NCBI GenBank assembly: GCA_028715345.1
Contig: JAQUSB010000010.1
Coordinates: 1-55,538 of the forward strand
Reading direction: 5' to 3'
Source: Candidatus Omnitrophota bacterium
GTDB lineage: Bacteria; Omnitrophota; Gorgyraeia; 2-01-FULL-45-10
DNA: 55,538 bases
Numbering within the stretch: position 1 is the stretch's first letter; every line of letters starts with the position of its first letter. The notes under the pieces are model-generated. The model had not been told where the DNA came from. It worked only from the letters and a program-made list of their open reading frames with translations, and made no database searches. Positions 35,161-44,355 of the stretch are shown here, piece by piece. The translations under genes and the position numbers were made by a program.

Positions 35161-36231
35161 ATGGCAGAGCGCAGAAAAACAAGACAGGTAAAAGTAGGCG
35201 GAGTCAGGATAGGCGGGGAATCGCCCGTTTCGATACAATCGATGACGAAGGTCGCTACGTCCGATGTTAAAGGCGTGGTCAGCCAGATAAAAAGGCTCGA
35301 GCGTGCCGGCTGTGAGATCATACGTGTCGCGATAAAAGGCCTCGACGACGCGAAGGCGATCGGCGCGATAAAGAAGAATATAAACATACCTATAGTCTGC
35401 GACATCCATTTCGATCACGAGCTTGCCCTGAAATGCATTAAGGCGGGCGCGGACAAGATCCGCCTCAATCCCGGCAATATCAGGAAAAAAGCCGATATCG
35501 TCGAGGTCGTCAAAGCCGCGAAAAAGGCCAGGATCCCTATAAGGATCGGACTTAACTCGGGCTCCGTATTCGCAAGGCTTCAACCTCAGGCCGTAAATCA
35601 CAAAGTAGACCTGTCCTCCGCGCTTATAGGATCGGCTTTTGCCTATATCAAAATATTTGAGGATCTGGATTTTCGTGATATAATCATATCGCTTAAGGCC
35701 TCCGATGTGGCGACCACTGTCGAGGCTTACAGGAAGATGTCGCAATTTTGCGACTACCCGATGCATTTGGGCGTTACGGCCTCGGGTTCATACGACCAGG
35801 GGATAGTGAAGTCTTCCATAGGCATAGGGGCGCTTCTTCTCGACGGGATAGGCGATACCATAAGAGTTTCCCTGACGGCAGACCCGGTGGAAGAAGTCAT
35901 AGCCGCGAAAAGGATACTCAGTTCGATCGGCCTGCGGAGTTTCGGCCCGGAGATAATATCCTGCCCGACCTGCGGCCGGTGTCAGGTCGATCTCGGAAGC
36001 ATAGTGAAAGAATTGGAATACAGCCTCACGGCTTGTAATTTAAAACTTAAGAACGGCGGCCCGCTTAAGATAGCGGTCATGGGATGCGAGGTCAACGGCC
36101 CCGGTGAAGCGAAAGACGCCGATCTTGGTATAGCATTCGGCAAGGCGAGCGGGGTAATATTTAAAAAAGGAAAGATAGTAAAAACGGTCGAAATAAAGAA
36201 CGCGGTAAAGGAGTTGTTGAGACAATTATGA
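35161..36231 (+). CDS. ispG: 4-hydroxy-3-methylbut-2-enyl diphosphate synthase (GcpE)
   Basis: A 356-residue iron-sulfur enzyme of the MEP pathway. N-terminal RRKTRQVKVGGVRIGGESPV and QSMTKVATSDV; KIRLNPGN in the TIM barrel. The cluster-binding part is CPTCGRC (about 264-270) and MGCEVNGPGEA (about 302-312), giving three Cys ligands and a Glu. Length is normal for the bacterial form. It starts two bases after rseP with no ribosome site, suggesting coupled translation, and overlaps proS by four. Confidence 0.96.
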   Translation: MAERRKTRQVKVGGVRIGGESPVSIQSMTKVATSDVKGVVSQIKRLERAGCEIIRVAIKGLDDAKAIGAIKKNINIPIVCDIHFDHELALKCIKAGADKIRLNPGNIRKKADIVEVVKAAKKARIPIRIGLNSGSVFARLQPQAVNHKVDLSSALIGSAFAYIKIFEDLDFRDIIISLKASDVATTVEAYRKMSQFCDYPMHLGVTASGSYDQGIVKSSIGIGALLLDGIGDTIRVSLTADPVEEVIAAKRILSSIGLRSFGPEIISCPTCGRCQVDLGSIVKELEYSLTACNLKLKNGGPLKIAVMGCEVNGPGEAKDADLGIAFGKASGVIFKKGKIVKTVEIKNAVKELLRQL

Positions 36232-37934
36232 AATGGACGGAAGCGCTGATACCTACACTCAAAGAAGACCCGCAGGACGCGGAAGTAATAAGCCACAAGC
36301 TGATGGTGCGCGGAGGTTTTATACGTAAACTTGCCGCCGGGACGTATTCGTACCTTCCTCTCGGCGTGAGAGTTCTCAATAAGATCGAAAATATAATAAG
36401 GGAAGAACTGGATTCCGCGGGCGCGCAGGAAGTCCTTTTGCCGGCCATCCATCCGCCGGAAATATGGAAGCAGACGGGGCGGTACGATGTCCTCGGGCCC
36501 GTCCTGATAAAATTCAAGGACCGCCACGGTAAAGAATGCGTCCTGGGGCCCACCCATGAGGAGATCATTACCGGCCTTGTCGCCGGCAACGTCAAGTCGT
36601 ACAAAGAACTTCCTCTTATACTGTATCAGATACAGACCAAGTTCAGAGATGAGCCGAGGCCGCGCTTCGGCGTGATGAGGACGAGCGAATTCATAATGAA
36701 GGACGCTTACAGTTTCGACTGCGATGTCGAAGGGCTCGAGAAGAGCTACAAGAAGATGTTCGACGCGTACTGCCGGATTTTCGAGCGGTGCGGACTGCCG
36801 TATATAGCCGTAGAGGCCGACCCCGGGATGATGGGCGGTAACATGTCGCACGAGTTCATGGTGCCGACTCCTGCGGGCGAGGACAGGATCGTGATCTGCG
36901 ATAAATGTAAATACGCGGCGAGCACCGAGGTTGCAAAGTGCGGCTCAGGCAAGCCCGCGCCGGCGCCGTCGAAAGAGAAGAAGCTTCCCATAGCCGTTGT
37001 CGAGACCCCGGGCATAACCACGATAGAGAAGGTCTCTGAGTTTTTGAAAGTCGGCCCGGAGAAACTTGTCAAAACTCTCATATATAAATGCGACGATAAG
37101 CCTGTCGCCGTCCTTTTGCGCGGTGATTCCGAAGCCAATGAATCGAAGATAAAGAACTATTTGAAATGCGTAACGCTGGAACTTGCCGACGCGAAGACGG
37201 TGGAACAGGTTACCGGAGCTTCCGCCGGGTTTTCGGGCCCGGTGAAATTATATAATATCCGCATCATCGCGGACAATAGCGTAAAGGAGATGGCTAATTT
37301 CGTTACGGGCGCGAACAAAAACGACGCTCATCTTATAAACGTGAATTTGGACAGGGATTTCGAGACGAAGGAATTCGGCGATTTCAGGTTGATTTCGGAA
37401 GCCGACGGATGCCCGAAGTGCGGCAAGCCTATACAGATCAAACAGGCGATCGAGATCGGCCACACGTTCAAGCTCGGTACAAAATATTCCGACGCCTTAG
37501 GGGCCAAATTCCTCGATAAGGACGGAGTCGAGAAGCCGGCCATCATGGGCTGTTACGGCATAGGCGTAAACAGGATAATGGCCAGCCTCATCGAAACATC
37601 GAACGATAAAGACGGTATAATATGGCCTTCGTCCATAGCGCCGTACCGTATAATTATCCTGGCGTTAAATATGGAAGATAAAAAAGTAAAAACGCTTGCC
37701 GAGGATGTTTACGCTATCCTGAAAAAGGCCGGCTGCGATGTTCTCTTCGACGACCGCAATGAATCCGCGGGCGTCAAATTCAAAGACGCCGATCTCATAG
37801 GTATACCCACCAAGGTGATCATAGGCTCAAAGAACGCTAAAAAAGGCATAGCCGAAGTCAAAGACCGGAAGACCGGTAAGATCGAGGAGATGAAGCCGGA
37901 CGACCAGATTTTCTGCGTCCGCGCCCTGCAATGA
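36228..37934 (+). CDS. proS: Prolyl-tRNA synthetase (bacterial type)
   Basis: A 568-residue class II synthetase. Motifs: QKLMVRGGFIRKLAAG-like opening (residues ~22-37), TGRYDVLGPVLIKFKD, LGPTHEEIITGLV (motif 2), KFRDEPRPRFGVMRTSEFIM. The YbaK-type editing insert lies at about residues 220-390 (LPIAVVETPGITTIEKVSEF and TLIYKCDDKPVAVL), then PAIMGCYGIGVNRIMASLIE (motif 3) and the C-terminal anticodon domain. Full length, so it should edit mischarged Ala-tRNA. Confidence 0.96.
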   Translation: MKWTEALIPTLKEDPQDAEVISHKLMVRGGFIRKLAAGTYSYLPLGVRVLNKIENIIREELDSAGAQEVLLPAIHPPEIWKQTGRYDVLGPVLIKFKDRHGKECVLGPTHEEIITGLVAGNVKSYKELPLILYQIQTKFRDEPRPRFGVMRTSEFIMKDAYSFDCDVEGLEKSYKKMFDAYCRIFERCGLPYIAVEADPGMMGGNMSHEFMVPTPAGEDRIVICDKCKYAASTEVAKCGSGKPAPAPSKEKKLPIAVVETPGITTIEKVSEFLKVGPEKLVKTLIYKCDDKPVAVLLRGDSEANESKIKNYLKCVTLELADAKTVEQVTGASAGFSGPVKLYNIRIIADNSVKEMANFVTGANKNDAHLINVNLDRDFETKEFGDFRLISEADGCPKCGKPIQIKQAIEIGHTFKLGTKYSDALGAKFLDKDGVEKPAIMGCYGIGVNRIMASLIETSNDKDGIIWPSSIAPYRIIILALNMEDKKVKTLAEDVYAILKKAGCDVLFDDRNESAGVKFKDADLIGIPTKVIIGSKNAKKGIAEVKDRKTGKIEEMKPDDQIFCVRALQ

Positions 37935-37942
37935 TTTTTCCC

Positions 37943-37971
37943 TTGACTTTAATATGATATTATAGTATAAA
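37943..37971 (+). promoter_or_regulatory. Promoter of the rimP-nusA-infB operon
   Basis: TTGACT at 37943-37948, 17-bp spacer, TATAAA at 37966-37971. Transcription should start near 37978, just upstream of a terminator hairpin (37996-38028) that precedes rimP. Confidence 0.65.
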
Positions 37972-37995
37972 TACTTATACTTTCTTGAAAGGGGG

Positions 37996-38028
37996 AAAGT
38001 GGGTTTATTAAAATAGACCCACTTTTTT
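37996..38028 (+). terminator. Intrinsic terminator/attenuator ahead of rimP
   Basis: A 12-bp stem (with one G-T pair) joins 37996-38007 to 38014-38025, followed by a T-run. It can end the proS operon. It also lies downstream of a good promoter and 25 bases before rimP, so it could act as an attenuator of the NusA operon. Confidence 0.75.
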
Positions 38029-38052
38029 ATTGGCTTTTTAAGGCTAATTAAT

Positions 38053-38505
38053 ATGGAAATCACCGAACGCGTTAAATCATTGATAAGCGGTTATTTAGAA
38101 GAAAACGGCATAGAACTCGTCGAAATAATTTACAGGCGGGAACAGGGCGGCATGGTGCTCAGGCTTCTTGTAGATACTGCCGCCGGCGTAACGGTCGATG
38201 AGTGCGAAAAATTGAACAATTTCTTAAGCGAAGCGCTGGACAAAGAAAATGTAATAGAGGAGCATTTTCTGCTTGAAGTGGCTTCCCCGGGCCTTGACAG
38301 GGCGCTTGTTACGGACAGGGACTTCGCCCGGGTGATGTCTAAAGAATTGGATGTGCGGATGTATGAGCCTATAGACGGCAAGAGGGAGCGCCGGGGCAGG
38401 CTTATAGGTATGGATAGTGAGAATATAGTAATAGAATCGGAAGGGATAAGTACGGTAATTCCGAGAAAAAAGATAGCGAAAGCAAAGCTCAAGATAGAAT
38501 TCTAA
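38053..38505 (+). CDS. rimP: Ribosome maturation factor RimP
   Basis: A 150-residue protein that helps mature the 30S subunit. It has the two-domain pattern of RimP: VKSLISGYLEENGIELVEII and VDECEKLNNFLSEALD in the first, SPGLDRALVTDRDFARVMSK between, and a C-terminal SH3-like barrel (MDSENIVIESEGISTVIPRK). It starts the conserved order rimP-nusA-infB. A weak AAGG lies upstream of the ATG. Confidence 0.95.
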   Translation: MEITERVKSLISGYLEENGIELVEIIYRREQGGMVLRLLVDTAAGVTVDECEKLNNFLSEALDKENVIEEHFLLEVASPGLDRALVTDRDFARVMSKELDVRMYEPIDGKRERRGRLIGMDSENIVIESEGISTVIPRKKIAKAKLKIEF

Positions 38506-38522
38506 CATATAGGGAGCAATGT

Positions 38523-39743
38523 ATGCCAAACGAAGAACTGCTGACAGTATTGGAACATATAGAGCGTGAAAAGGGCATAGATAAAGAGTTTTTGTTCAAA
38601 GCGATAGAATCCGCCCTTACGAGCGCCGCTAAGAAGATAGTCGGAAATAAAGAGGCAGACGTTGTCGCTACCATCGACAGGTCCACGGGCTCGATAAAGA
38701 TTTTAAGCGAAGGCAAAGAGGTGAATTCCGACGAGTTCGGCCGCATCGCCGCTCAGACCGCGAAACAGGTCATAATACAGAAGATACGCGAAGCGGAACG
38801 CGACATCGTTTTCGACGATTACCAGAAGAGGCTCGGCACCATCACGAGCGGTTCCGTGCACAGGTTCGAGAAGGGCGATATCATTATCGACCTCGGCAAG
38901 ACCGAAGGCATACTGCCCAAGTCGCAGCAATGCCCGAAAGACCGCTACAAACAGGGCGACAGGGTGAGGGTCCTCATACAGGAAGTGACCAGGACTTCTC
39001 ACGGCCCGCAGATCATATTGTCGAGAGCCGACCCGATGTTCGTCAAAAAATTGTTCGAGATCGAAGTCCCGGAGATAACCGAAAGCATCGTAGAGGTAAG
39101 GGCTATTTCGCGCGAGCCGGGCGAGAGGACGAAGATCGCCGTATGGTCCAAGGATGAGAAAGTGGATGCCGTTGGAGCGTGCGTCGGTATGAGAGGCTCC
39201 CGCGTAAAAGACATCGTGCGGGAACTCCAGGGCGAGAGAGTGGATATAGTAAGGTGGAGCGATGACCTGCGCGAATATGTCAAGGCCGCTCTTTCACCGA
39301 CCGAGATCTCGGAAATAAAGATCGACAAGACGACCAAGAAGATCGAAGTGGTGGTGCCCGACGACCAGCTTTCTATAGGCATAGGCAAACACGGCCAGAA
39401 TATCAGGCTCGCTTCCCGCCTGATCGGATGGGAAATGGACATCCGCGGCAAGGATGAGAAGAAGAAAGAGGCCGAAGCGGCGCTTTCAAAGGCAGGCGAA
39501 GAGGAAGTAAAAGCCGAAGCTGCCGAGCCGCAGGAAGAAGCGAAGGCGGCCGAAGATGCCGGATCGGGAGCGAGCATTACCGACCTGGACGGAGTCGGGC
39601 CGAAAGTCGCGAAAGCGTTGACAGCGGCCGGTTACGATACGGTCGATAGGATAAAGACTCTCGCAGCCGAAGACCTTATGAAGATCGAAGGTATCGGCGC
39701 GAAGACAGCAGAAAAGATATTAAATTCCGCAAAGAAGGCTTAA
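38523..39743 (+). CDS. nusA: Transcription termination/antitermination factor NusA
   Basis: A 406-residue factor binding RNA polymerase and nascent RNA. The N-terminal RNAP-binding domain runs to ~130, an S1 domain follows (GSVHRFEKGDIIIDLGKTEG), then KH1 and KH2 with VGACVGMRGSRVKDIVRELQ and DDQLSIGIGKHGQNIRLASR. After a Glu/Ala-rich linker (about 320-350) it ends in a helix-hairpin-helix segment (ITDLDGVGPKVAKALTAAGY), giving an extra C-terminal domain. It may act on the leader terminators seen ahead of its own operon and of the 16S gene (inference). Confidence 0.95.
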   Translation: MPNEELLTVLEHIEREKGIDKEFLFKAIESALTSAAKKIVGNKEADVVATIDRSTGSIKILSEGKEVNSDEFGRIAAQTAKQVIIQKIREAERDIVFDDYQKRLGTITSGSVHRFEKGDIIIDLGKTEGILPKSQQCPKDRYKQGDRVRVLIQEVTRTSHGPQIILSRADPMFVKKLFEIEVPEITESIVEVRAISREPGERTKIAVWSKDEKVDAVGACVGMRGSRVKDIVRELQGERVDIVRWSDDLREYVKAALSPTEISEIKIDKTTKKIEVVVPDDQLSIGIGKHGQNIRLASRLIGWEMDIRGKDEKKKEAEAALSKAGEEEVKAEAAEPQEEAKAAEDAGSGASITDLDGVGPKVAKALTAAGYDTVDRIKTLAAEDLMKIEGIGAKTAEKILNSAKKA

Positions 39744-39754
39744 AAAAGGGATAA

Positions 39755-41983
39755 ATGGTAAAAAAGACGAAAGAAAAAGAGACGAAGCAAGTCAAAGCGA
39801 AAAAAAGCGCAACGAAAGCCGCTGCGCCGGCAAAGGCTGTAGTTAAGGCAAAAGTTAAAAAAGCCGCCGTGAAAGCAGCGGTTGTGAAGGTTAAGGCCGC
39901 GCCCGCGAAAGCCGTTCCGGAAAAGAAAGAGAAGCCTGCCGTTGTCCAGCCGGCAAAGGCTGCTACACCGGTGAAGAAGACGGAACCTGTCGCTGCGCCT
40001 AAGAAGATAGAAGCGCCGGCCAGGAAGGCAGAGGCCCCGGCTCCGCTTAAGAAAGTCGAAACGTCGGCCGTAAAGCCCGCGGTCAAAAAAGAAGAGAAGC
40101 CTGTCGTTACGGTTAAGGTCGAAACGAAACCGCCCTCGCCCGTCCCGCCACCGCCCGTTATAACGAAACCCGCGGAAGAACCCAAAGTTATAGAAGAGCC
40201 CAAGAAGAAGATCCTGCAGGTCGAAACGCCGATCTCATTAAAAGATCTCGCTATAAAGATAGGCGTGAAACCAAATGAAATAATCGTAAATCTGATGGCC
40301 AAGAATATTTTCGCCACTATAAACCAGTCCCTCGGTGAAGATATTTTAAAAAATATATTGAAGCAGTACGATATCGAATACCAAAAACCTCCCAAGATCG
40401 AAGACCAGGTCGTAAAAGAGCACAGGGAGCTTGAGGAGAAACAGGATGTCAAGCATCTTGTCCTGAGGCCTCCGGTGGTTACTTTTATGGGCCACGTCGA
40501 TCACGGTAAGACGAGCCTTCTCGATTTCATACGTAAGACACGGGTTGCCGATAAGGAAAAAGGCGGTATTACCCAGCATATAGGCGCATACGAGGTAAAG
40601 TTCAAGAACGGGTCCGTGACATTTCTGGATACGCCCGGCCATGAGGCGTTCACGGCTATGCGTGCGCGCGGCGCGAACGCGACGGATATAGTGGTGCTTG
40701 TCATCGCAGCCGACGACGGAATAATGCCCCAGACGAAAGAGGCGCTCGACCACGCCAGGGCGGCCAGCGTGCAGATAGTGGTGGCGATGAATAAATGCGA
40801 CCTGCCCGGGGCCAATATCGAAAAACTGAAGGGCCAGCTGTCGCAGATAGGGCTTATGCCCGAAGACTGGGGCGGCAAGACGATCGCGGTGCCCGTATCG
40901 GCTAAAACCGGCGAAGGCGTCGATAATTTGCTTGAGATGCTGCTTTTGGAATCGGAACTATTGGAATTGAAAGCCAACCCTAACCTCAGGGCGCGCGGAG
41001 TCGTCATCGAGGGTAAATTGTCGAGCGGCCAGGGCCCCGTTGCAACGCTTTTGGTAAAGAACGGCACTCTTCGCTTAGGCGACATGGTGCTGACAGGCAT
41101 GCATTACGGCAGGATAAAAGCGATGATGGACCATACGGGCAAGCGCATAAACGATGCGCCGCCGTCAAAGCCCGTCACGATACTCGGCCTATCGGGCGTC
41201 CCGATGGCCGGAGACGAATTCTTCGTCGTAAAGGACGAGAAGAAGGCGAGGATACTCTCGACGTTGAAGCAGGATGAGGCCAGGTCCAAGAAACTCAAAC
41301 TGAGCCAGAGGGTCACTCTCGAAGACTTCTATAAACAGATGAAAGAAGGTATCGCGAAAGAGCTGACGATAGTGATGAAAGGCGATGTCCAGGGTTCCAT
41401 AGAGGCGCTCAAGTCGTCGCTTACGGAATTGAACACGAAGGACGTTAAGATAAATATAGTCCACGCCGACGTCGGTAACATAAACGAATCGGACATAATG
41501 CTCGCCGTCGTATCGAATGCCGTCGTGCTCGGGTTTAACGTGAAGATCGACGAAGGCGCATCCGATCTCGCTGCAAAAGAGGGCATAGAAATAAAGATGT
41601 ACGGGATCATATACGAAGCGATCCAGGACATCGTGGCGGCCATGGAAGGGTTGCTCGAGCCGGCCCTGAAGGAGATATTCGTGGGCAGGGCCCAGGTAAA
41701 ACAGGTCTTCAAGGTCACAAAGGCCGGGACGATAGCCGGGTCGATAGTTACGAAAGGCAAGATGGTGAGGACCGGCGTCGCGAAATTGATACGCGACAGG
41801 AACGTGGTGTATGAAGGTAAGATAGCGTCGCTCAAACGGTTCAAGGACGACGTGCGCGATGTGAACGAGGGCGTCGAATGCGGCATAGGACTGGACAGGC
41901 ACGACGATATCAGGGCCGGCGACCTCATAGAGGTGTATTCTATAGAAAAAGTCGCGCGAAGGCTTGATTCCAGAAAATCATAA
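39755..41983 (+). CDS. infB: Translation initiation factor IF-2
   Basis: A 742-residue GTPase that brings initiator tRNA to the 30S subunit. The first ~135 residues are a low-complexity Lys/Ala/Val/Pro tract. The IF2-N-like domain follows (ISLKDLAIKIGVKPNEIIVN). The G domain has G1 GHVDHGKTSLLD (about residue 246), G3 DTPGHEAFT, G4 MNKCDLPG and SAKTGEGVDNLLEM. The C-terminal domains II-IV are complete, ending at KVARRLDSRKS. The basic N-terminal tract is longer than in many bacteria but is common in Ala/Lys-rich IF-2 proteins. Confidence 0.96.
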   Translation: MVKKTKEKETKQVKAKKSATKAAAPAKAVVKAKVKKAAVKAAVVKVKAAPAKAVPEKKEKPAVVQPAKAATPVKKTEPVAAPKKIEAPARKAEAPAPLKKVETSAVKPAVKKEEKPVVTVKVETKPPSPVPPPPVITKPAEEPKVIEEPKKKILQVETPISLKDLAIKIGVKPNEIIVNLMAKNIFATINQSLGEDILKNILKQYDIEYQKPPKIEDQVVKEHRELEEKQDVKHLVLRPPVVTFMGHVDHGKTSLLDFIRKTRVADKEKGGITQHIGAYEVKFKNGSVTFLDTPGHEAFTAMRARGANATDIVVLVIAADDGIMPQTKEALDHARAASVQIVVAMNKCDLPGANIEKLKGQLSQIGLMPEDWGGKTIAVPVSAKTGEGVDNLLEMLLLESELLELKANPNLRARGVVIEGKLSSGQGPVATLLVKNGTLRLGDMVLTGMHYGRIKAMMDHTGKRINDAPPSKPVTILGLSGVPMAGDEFFVVKDEKKARILSTLKQDEARSKKLKLSQRVTLEDFYKQMKEGIAKELTIVMKGDVQGSIEALKSSLTELNTKDVKINIVHADVGNINESDIMLAVVSNAVVLGFNVKIDEGASDLAAKEGIEIKMYGIIYEAIQDIVAAMEGLLEPALKEIFVGRAQVKQVFKVTKAGTIAGSIVTKGKMVRTGVAKLIRDRNVVYEGKIASLKRFKDDVRDVNEGVECGIGLDRHDDIRAGDLIEVYSIEKVARRLDSRKS

Positions 41984-41994
41984 GGGTTGCTGTA

Positions 41995-42978
41995 ATGAAG
42001 AAACGTATATTGAGCGGGATGAGGCCTACGGGCAAATTGCACCTCGGCCATCTCATGGGCGCCCTCAATAATTGGGTGAAGCTCCAGGATGAGTATCTCT
42101 GTTTCTACATGATCGCCGATTGGCACGCGCTCATGAGCGAATACGAAGACCCGAAGAACCTCAAAGAGTCCTGCTATGAAATGGTAAGGGACTTCGTGGC
42201 CTGCGGGCTAGATCCGGAGAAGAGCGTCATATTTGTCCAGTCCCACGTGCCGGAGCACCTGGAGCTCGCGATGATATTCTCGGACATTACGCCTCTGGCG
42301 TGGGTCGAGAGAGTCCCTACTTACAAAGAGCAGCTGCGCGAGGTCAAAGGGCGGGACCTCACTACTTACGGATTTTTAGGCTACCCCGTACTGCAGGCGG
42401 CCGACATCGCCGTTTACAGGGCGAACGCCGTCCCTGTCGGCGTGGACCAGGTGCCGCACCTGGAATTGACGCGCGAGATCGTCCGCAGGTTCAACGGCCT
42501 GTATAAAACGGGATTATTTCCCGAGCCCGACGCGATATTGACAAAGACCTCTAAGCTTTTAGGGCTCGACAACAGAAAGATGTCAAAAAGCTATAATAAT
42601 TTCATCTTGCTATCGGATACTCCCGATGCGATCAGGAAAAAGGTCAGCGTTATGATAACAGATGCCGAAAGGATAAAACTCCGGGATAGGGGCCACCCGG
42701 ACATATGCAATGTATTCAGTTATTACGCAGGTTTCGCTAAACCGGACCATGCGCCGAAGGTGAGAGGCTGGTGCGAAGGTGCGTCGAAGGGCTGTACGGA
42801 GTGCAAAAAAGCGCTGGCCGAAATAGTGATAGAGTCCCTGGAGCCCATACGCGCCCGTCGCGCCAAGATGTCGGATGACGAAGTCGAGGATATAATACGC
42901 AAGGGCGCGAAAAAAGCCCGCGACGCCGCGTCCGAAACGATGCGTGAAGTCAAAAAGCTGATCAACTTTTTACAGTAA
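41995..42978 (+). CDS. trpS: Tryptophanyl-tRNA synthetase
   Basis: A 327-residue class I synthetase. The HIGH-like motif is HLGH in GMRPTGKLHLGHLMGALNNW (about residues 8-27) and the KMSKS motif is in LDNRKMSKSYNNF (about 191-203). VPVGVDQVPHLELTREIVRR is the tryptophan/AMP-contact region. Length is typical. It follows infB by 11 bases. Confidence 0.96.
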   Translation: MKKRILSGMRPTGKLHLGHLMGALNNWVKLQDEYLCFYMIADWHALMSEYEDPKNLKESCYEMVRDFVACGLDPEKSVIFVQSHVPEHLELAMIFSDITPLAWVERVPTYKEQLREVKGRDLTTYGFLGYPVLQAADIAVYRANAVPVGVDQVPHLELTREIVRRFNGLYKTGLFPEPDAILTKTSKLLGLDNRKMSKSYNNFILLSDTPDAIRKKVSVMITDAERIKLRDRGHPDICNVFSYYAGFAKPDHAPKVRGWCEGASKGCTECKKALAEIVIESLEPIRARRAKMSDDEVEDIIRKGAKKARDAASETMREVKKLINFLQ

Positions 42979-42986
42979 ACAGATCA

Positions 42987-43751
42987 ATGACATACAAAGT
43001 AAAACTTGATGTTTTCGAAGGGCCGCTCGATCTTCTTCTCTATCTGATACAAAAAGAAGAAGTGGATATATATGATATCCCGATAGCGAAGATAACGGAT
43101 CAATACCTGGAGTATCTGGAGCTTATGAAGCTCCTCGATCTCGGCATCGCCGGCGAATTTTTAGTGATGGCGGCGACGCTCATGCATATAAAGTCGAAGA
43201 TGCTTCTGCCTCCGGAGCAGGTCGACGGGGAGGAAAAGCCCGAAGAAGATCCGAGGGCGGAGCTGGTGAAGAGGCTTCTGGAATACAAGAAATTCAAGGA
43301 AGCCGCGTCAGAGCTTTCGCACATGGAGTCGCAGCATAAGCATTTCTTCGCGAGGGTCGGCCCGGGCATCGACGTCGAGGACCTGCCGAAAGAAGAGACG
43401 TTTTTCGAGGCGAGCCTTTTCGACCTGATAACCGCTTTTACCAAAGTTTTAAAAGATATACCCAGGGATGTATTTTATAAAGTCGTAAAGGACGAGTTCA
43501 CGGTATCCGAAAAGATACACGACGTCCTGCATATGGTCGTCGATAAGAAGAAGATACTCTTCACGGATCTCTTCAGGGCCGCGAAGACGAAGTTCGAGAT
43601 CATAACCATATTTTTGGCCCTTTTAGAGCTTATTAAGATAAAAGAGGTAATAGTCATCCAGGCTGCGCCGTTCGGCGAAATAGAGATAATGAAGAACGCC
43701 GAAGCGGTAAAGCCGCCTAGTGAGGTTAAAGATGGAGAAGGAACAAAGTAG
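42987..43751 (+). CDS. scpA: Segregation and condensation protein A (kleisin)
   Basis: A 254-residue kleisin bridging SMC heads. The N-terminal VKLDVFEGPLDLLLYLIQKE and EEVDIYDIPIAKITDQYLEY are the SMC-neck binding motif. An acidic linker follows (about 70-90). The C-terminal winged helix is formed by about 195-245 (DLFRAAKTKFEIITIFLALL). It overlaps scpB by 20 bases. Confidence 0.95.
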   Translation: MTYKVKLDVFEGPLDLLLYLIQKEEVDIYDIPIAKITDQYLEYLELMKLLDLGIAGEFLVMAATLMHIKSKMLLPPEQVDGEEKPEEDPRAELVKRLLEYKKFKEAASELSHMESQHKHFFARVGPGIDVEDLPKEETFFEASLFDLITAFTKVLKDIPRDVFYKVVKDEFTVSEKIHDVLHMVVDKKKILFTDLFRAAKTKFEIITIFLALLELIKIKEVIVIQAAPFGEIEIMKNAEAVKPPSEVKDGEGTK

Positions 43752-44355
43752 AAAGATAATAGAGGCGCTCCTTTTTGTGAGCGATAAACCTGTTTCGATC
43801 GACGCCCTGAAGGACGTATTGAAAGAGGTCGAGCCGACCGAGATAAGGAGTATCATCGAGGAGCTGAACGGCGAATATTCGTCCTCGGGAAGAAGTTTTG
43901 CCATAAAAGAGATAGCGGGCGGGTTCCAGATGCTTACGGACCCTGTCTACAGCCGCTGGATATCGGCCCTGTATAAGAGGCCGCCCGACAGGCTGACCGG
44001 CCCGTCGCTTGAAACGCTCGCGATCATAGCGTACAAACAGCCGCTTACCAGGAGCCAGATAGAGCTCATACGAGGCGTTAATGTCGACGGAGTGCTGCGC
44101 ACCCTCGAGGACCGCAATTTGATACGCTCGAGAGGCAAGCTCGATGCCCCGGGCCGCCCGATACTTTACGGCACGACGACGGAATTCTTGCAGCACTTCG
44201 GGCTCAAATCGCTCGACGAGCTGCCTAAATTGAGGGAATTCCAGGAGAGCGATCTCGATTTTGTGAAAGAGAAAGATAAGCATGAAGTTGTTAATGTCGA
44301 AACGGGCAAATTGGAGAACTCAAATGCAGATCAACAAATTGCGCAAAACGGTTGA
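43732..44355 (+). CDS. scpB: Segregation and condensation protein B
   Basis: A 207-residue protein with two winged-helix domains that pairs with ScpA in the SMC complex. Visible blocks are IIEALLFVSDKPVSIDALKD, FAIKEIAGGFQMLTDP, ETLAIIAYKQPLTRSQIELI, then RGVNVDGVLRTLEDRNLI and GRPILYGTTTEFLQHFGLKS. I chose ATG 43732 (GAGGT five bases upstream). It overlaps scpA at the 5' end and pheA at the 3' end. Confidence 0.94.
   Translation: MEKEQSRKIIEALLFVSDKPVSIDALKDVLKEVEPTEIRSIIEELNGEYSSSGRSFAIKEIAGGFQMLTDPVYSRWISALYKRPPDRLTGPSLETLAIIAYKQPLTRSQIELIRGVNVDGVLRTLEDRNLIRSRGKLDAPGRPILYGTTTEFLQHFGLKSLDELPKLREFQESDLDFVKEKDKHEVVNVETGKLENSNADQQIAQNG

Noticed and set aside
39755-40160. The Lys/Ala/Val-rich tract of infB as a tandem DNA repeat
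   Set aside because: The protein is low-complexity, but the DNA shows no regular repeat unit; it is the common basic N-terminal extension of IF-2.
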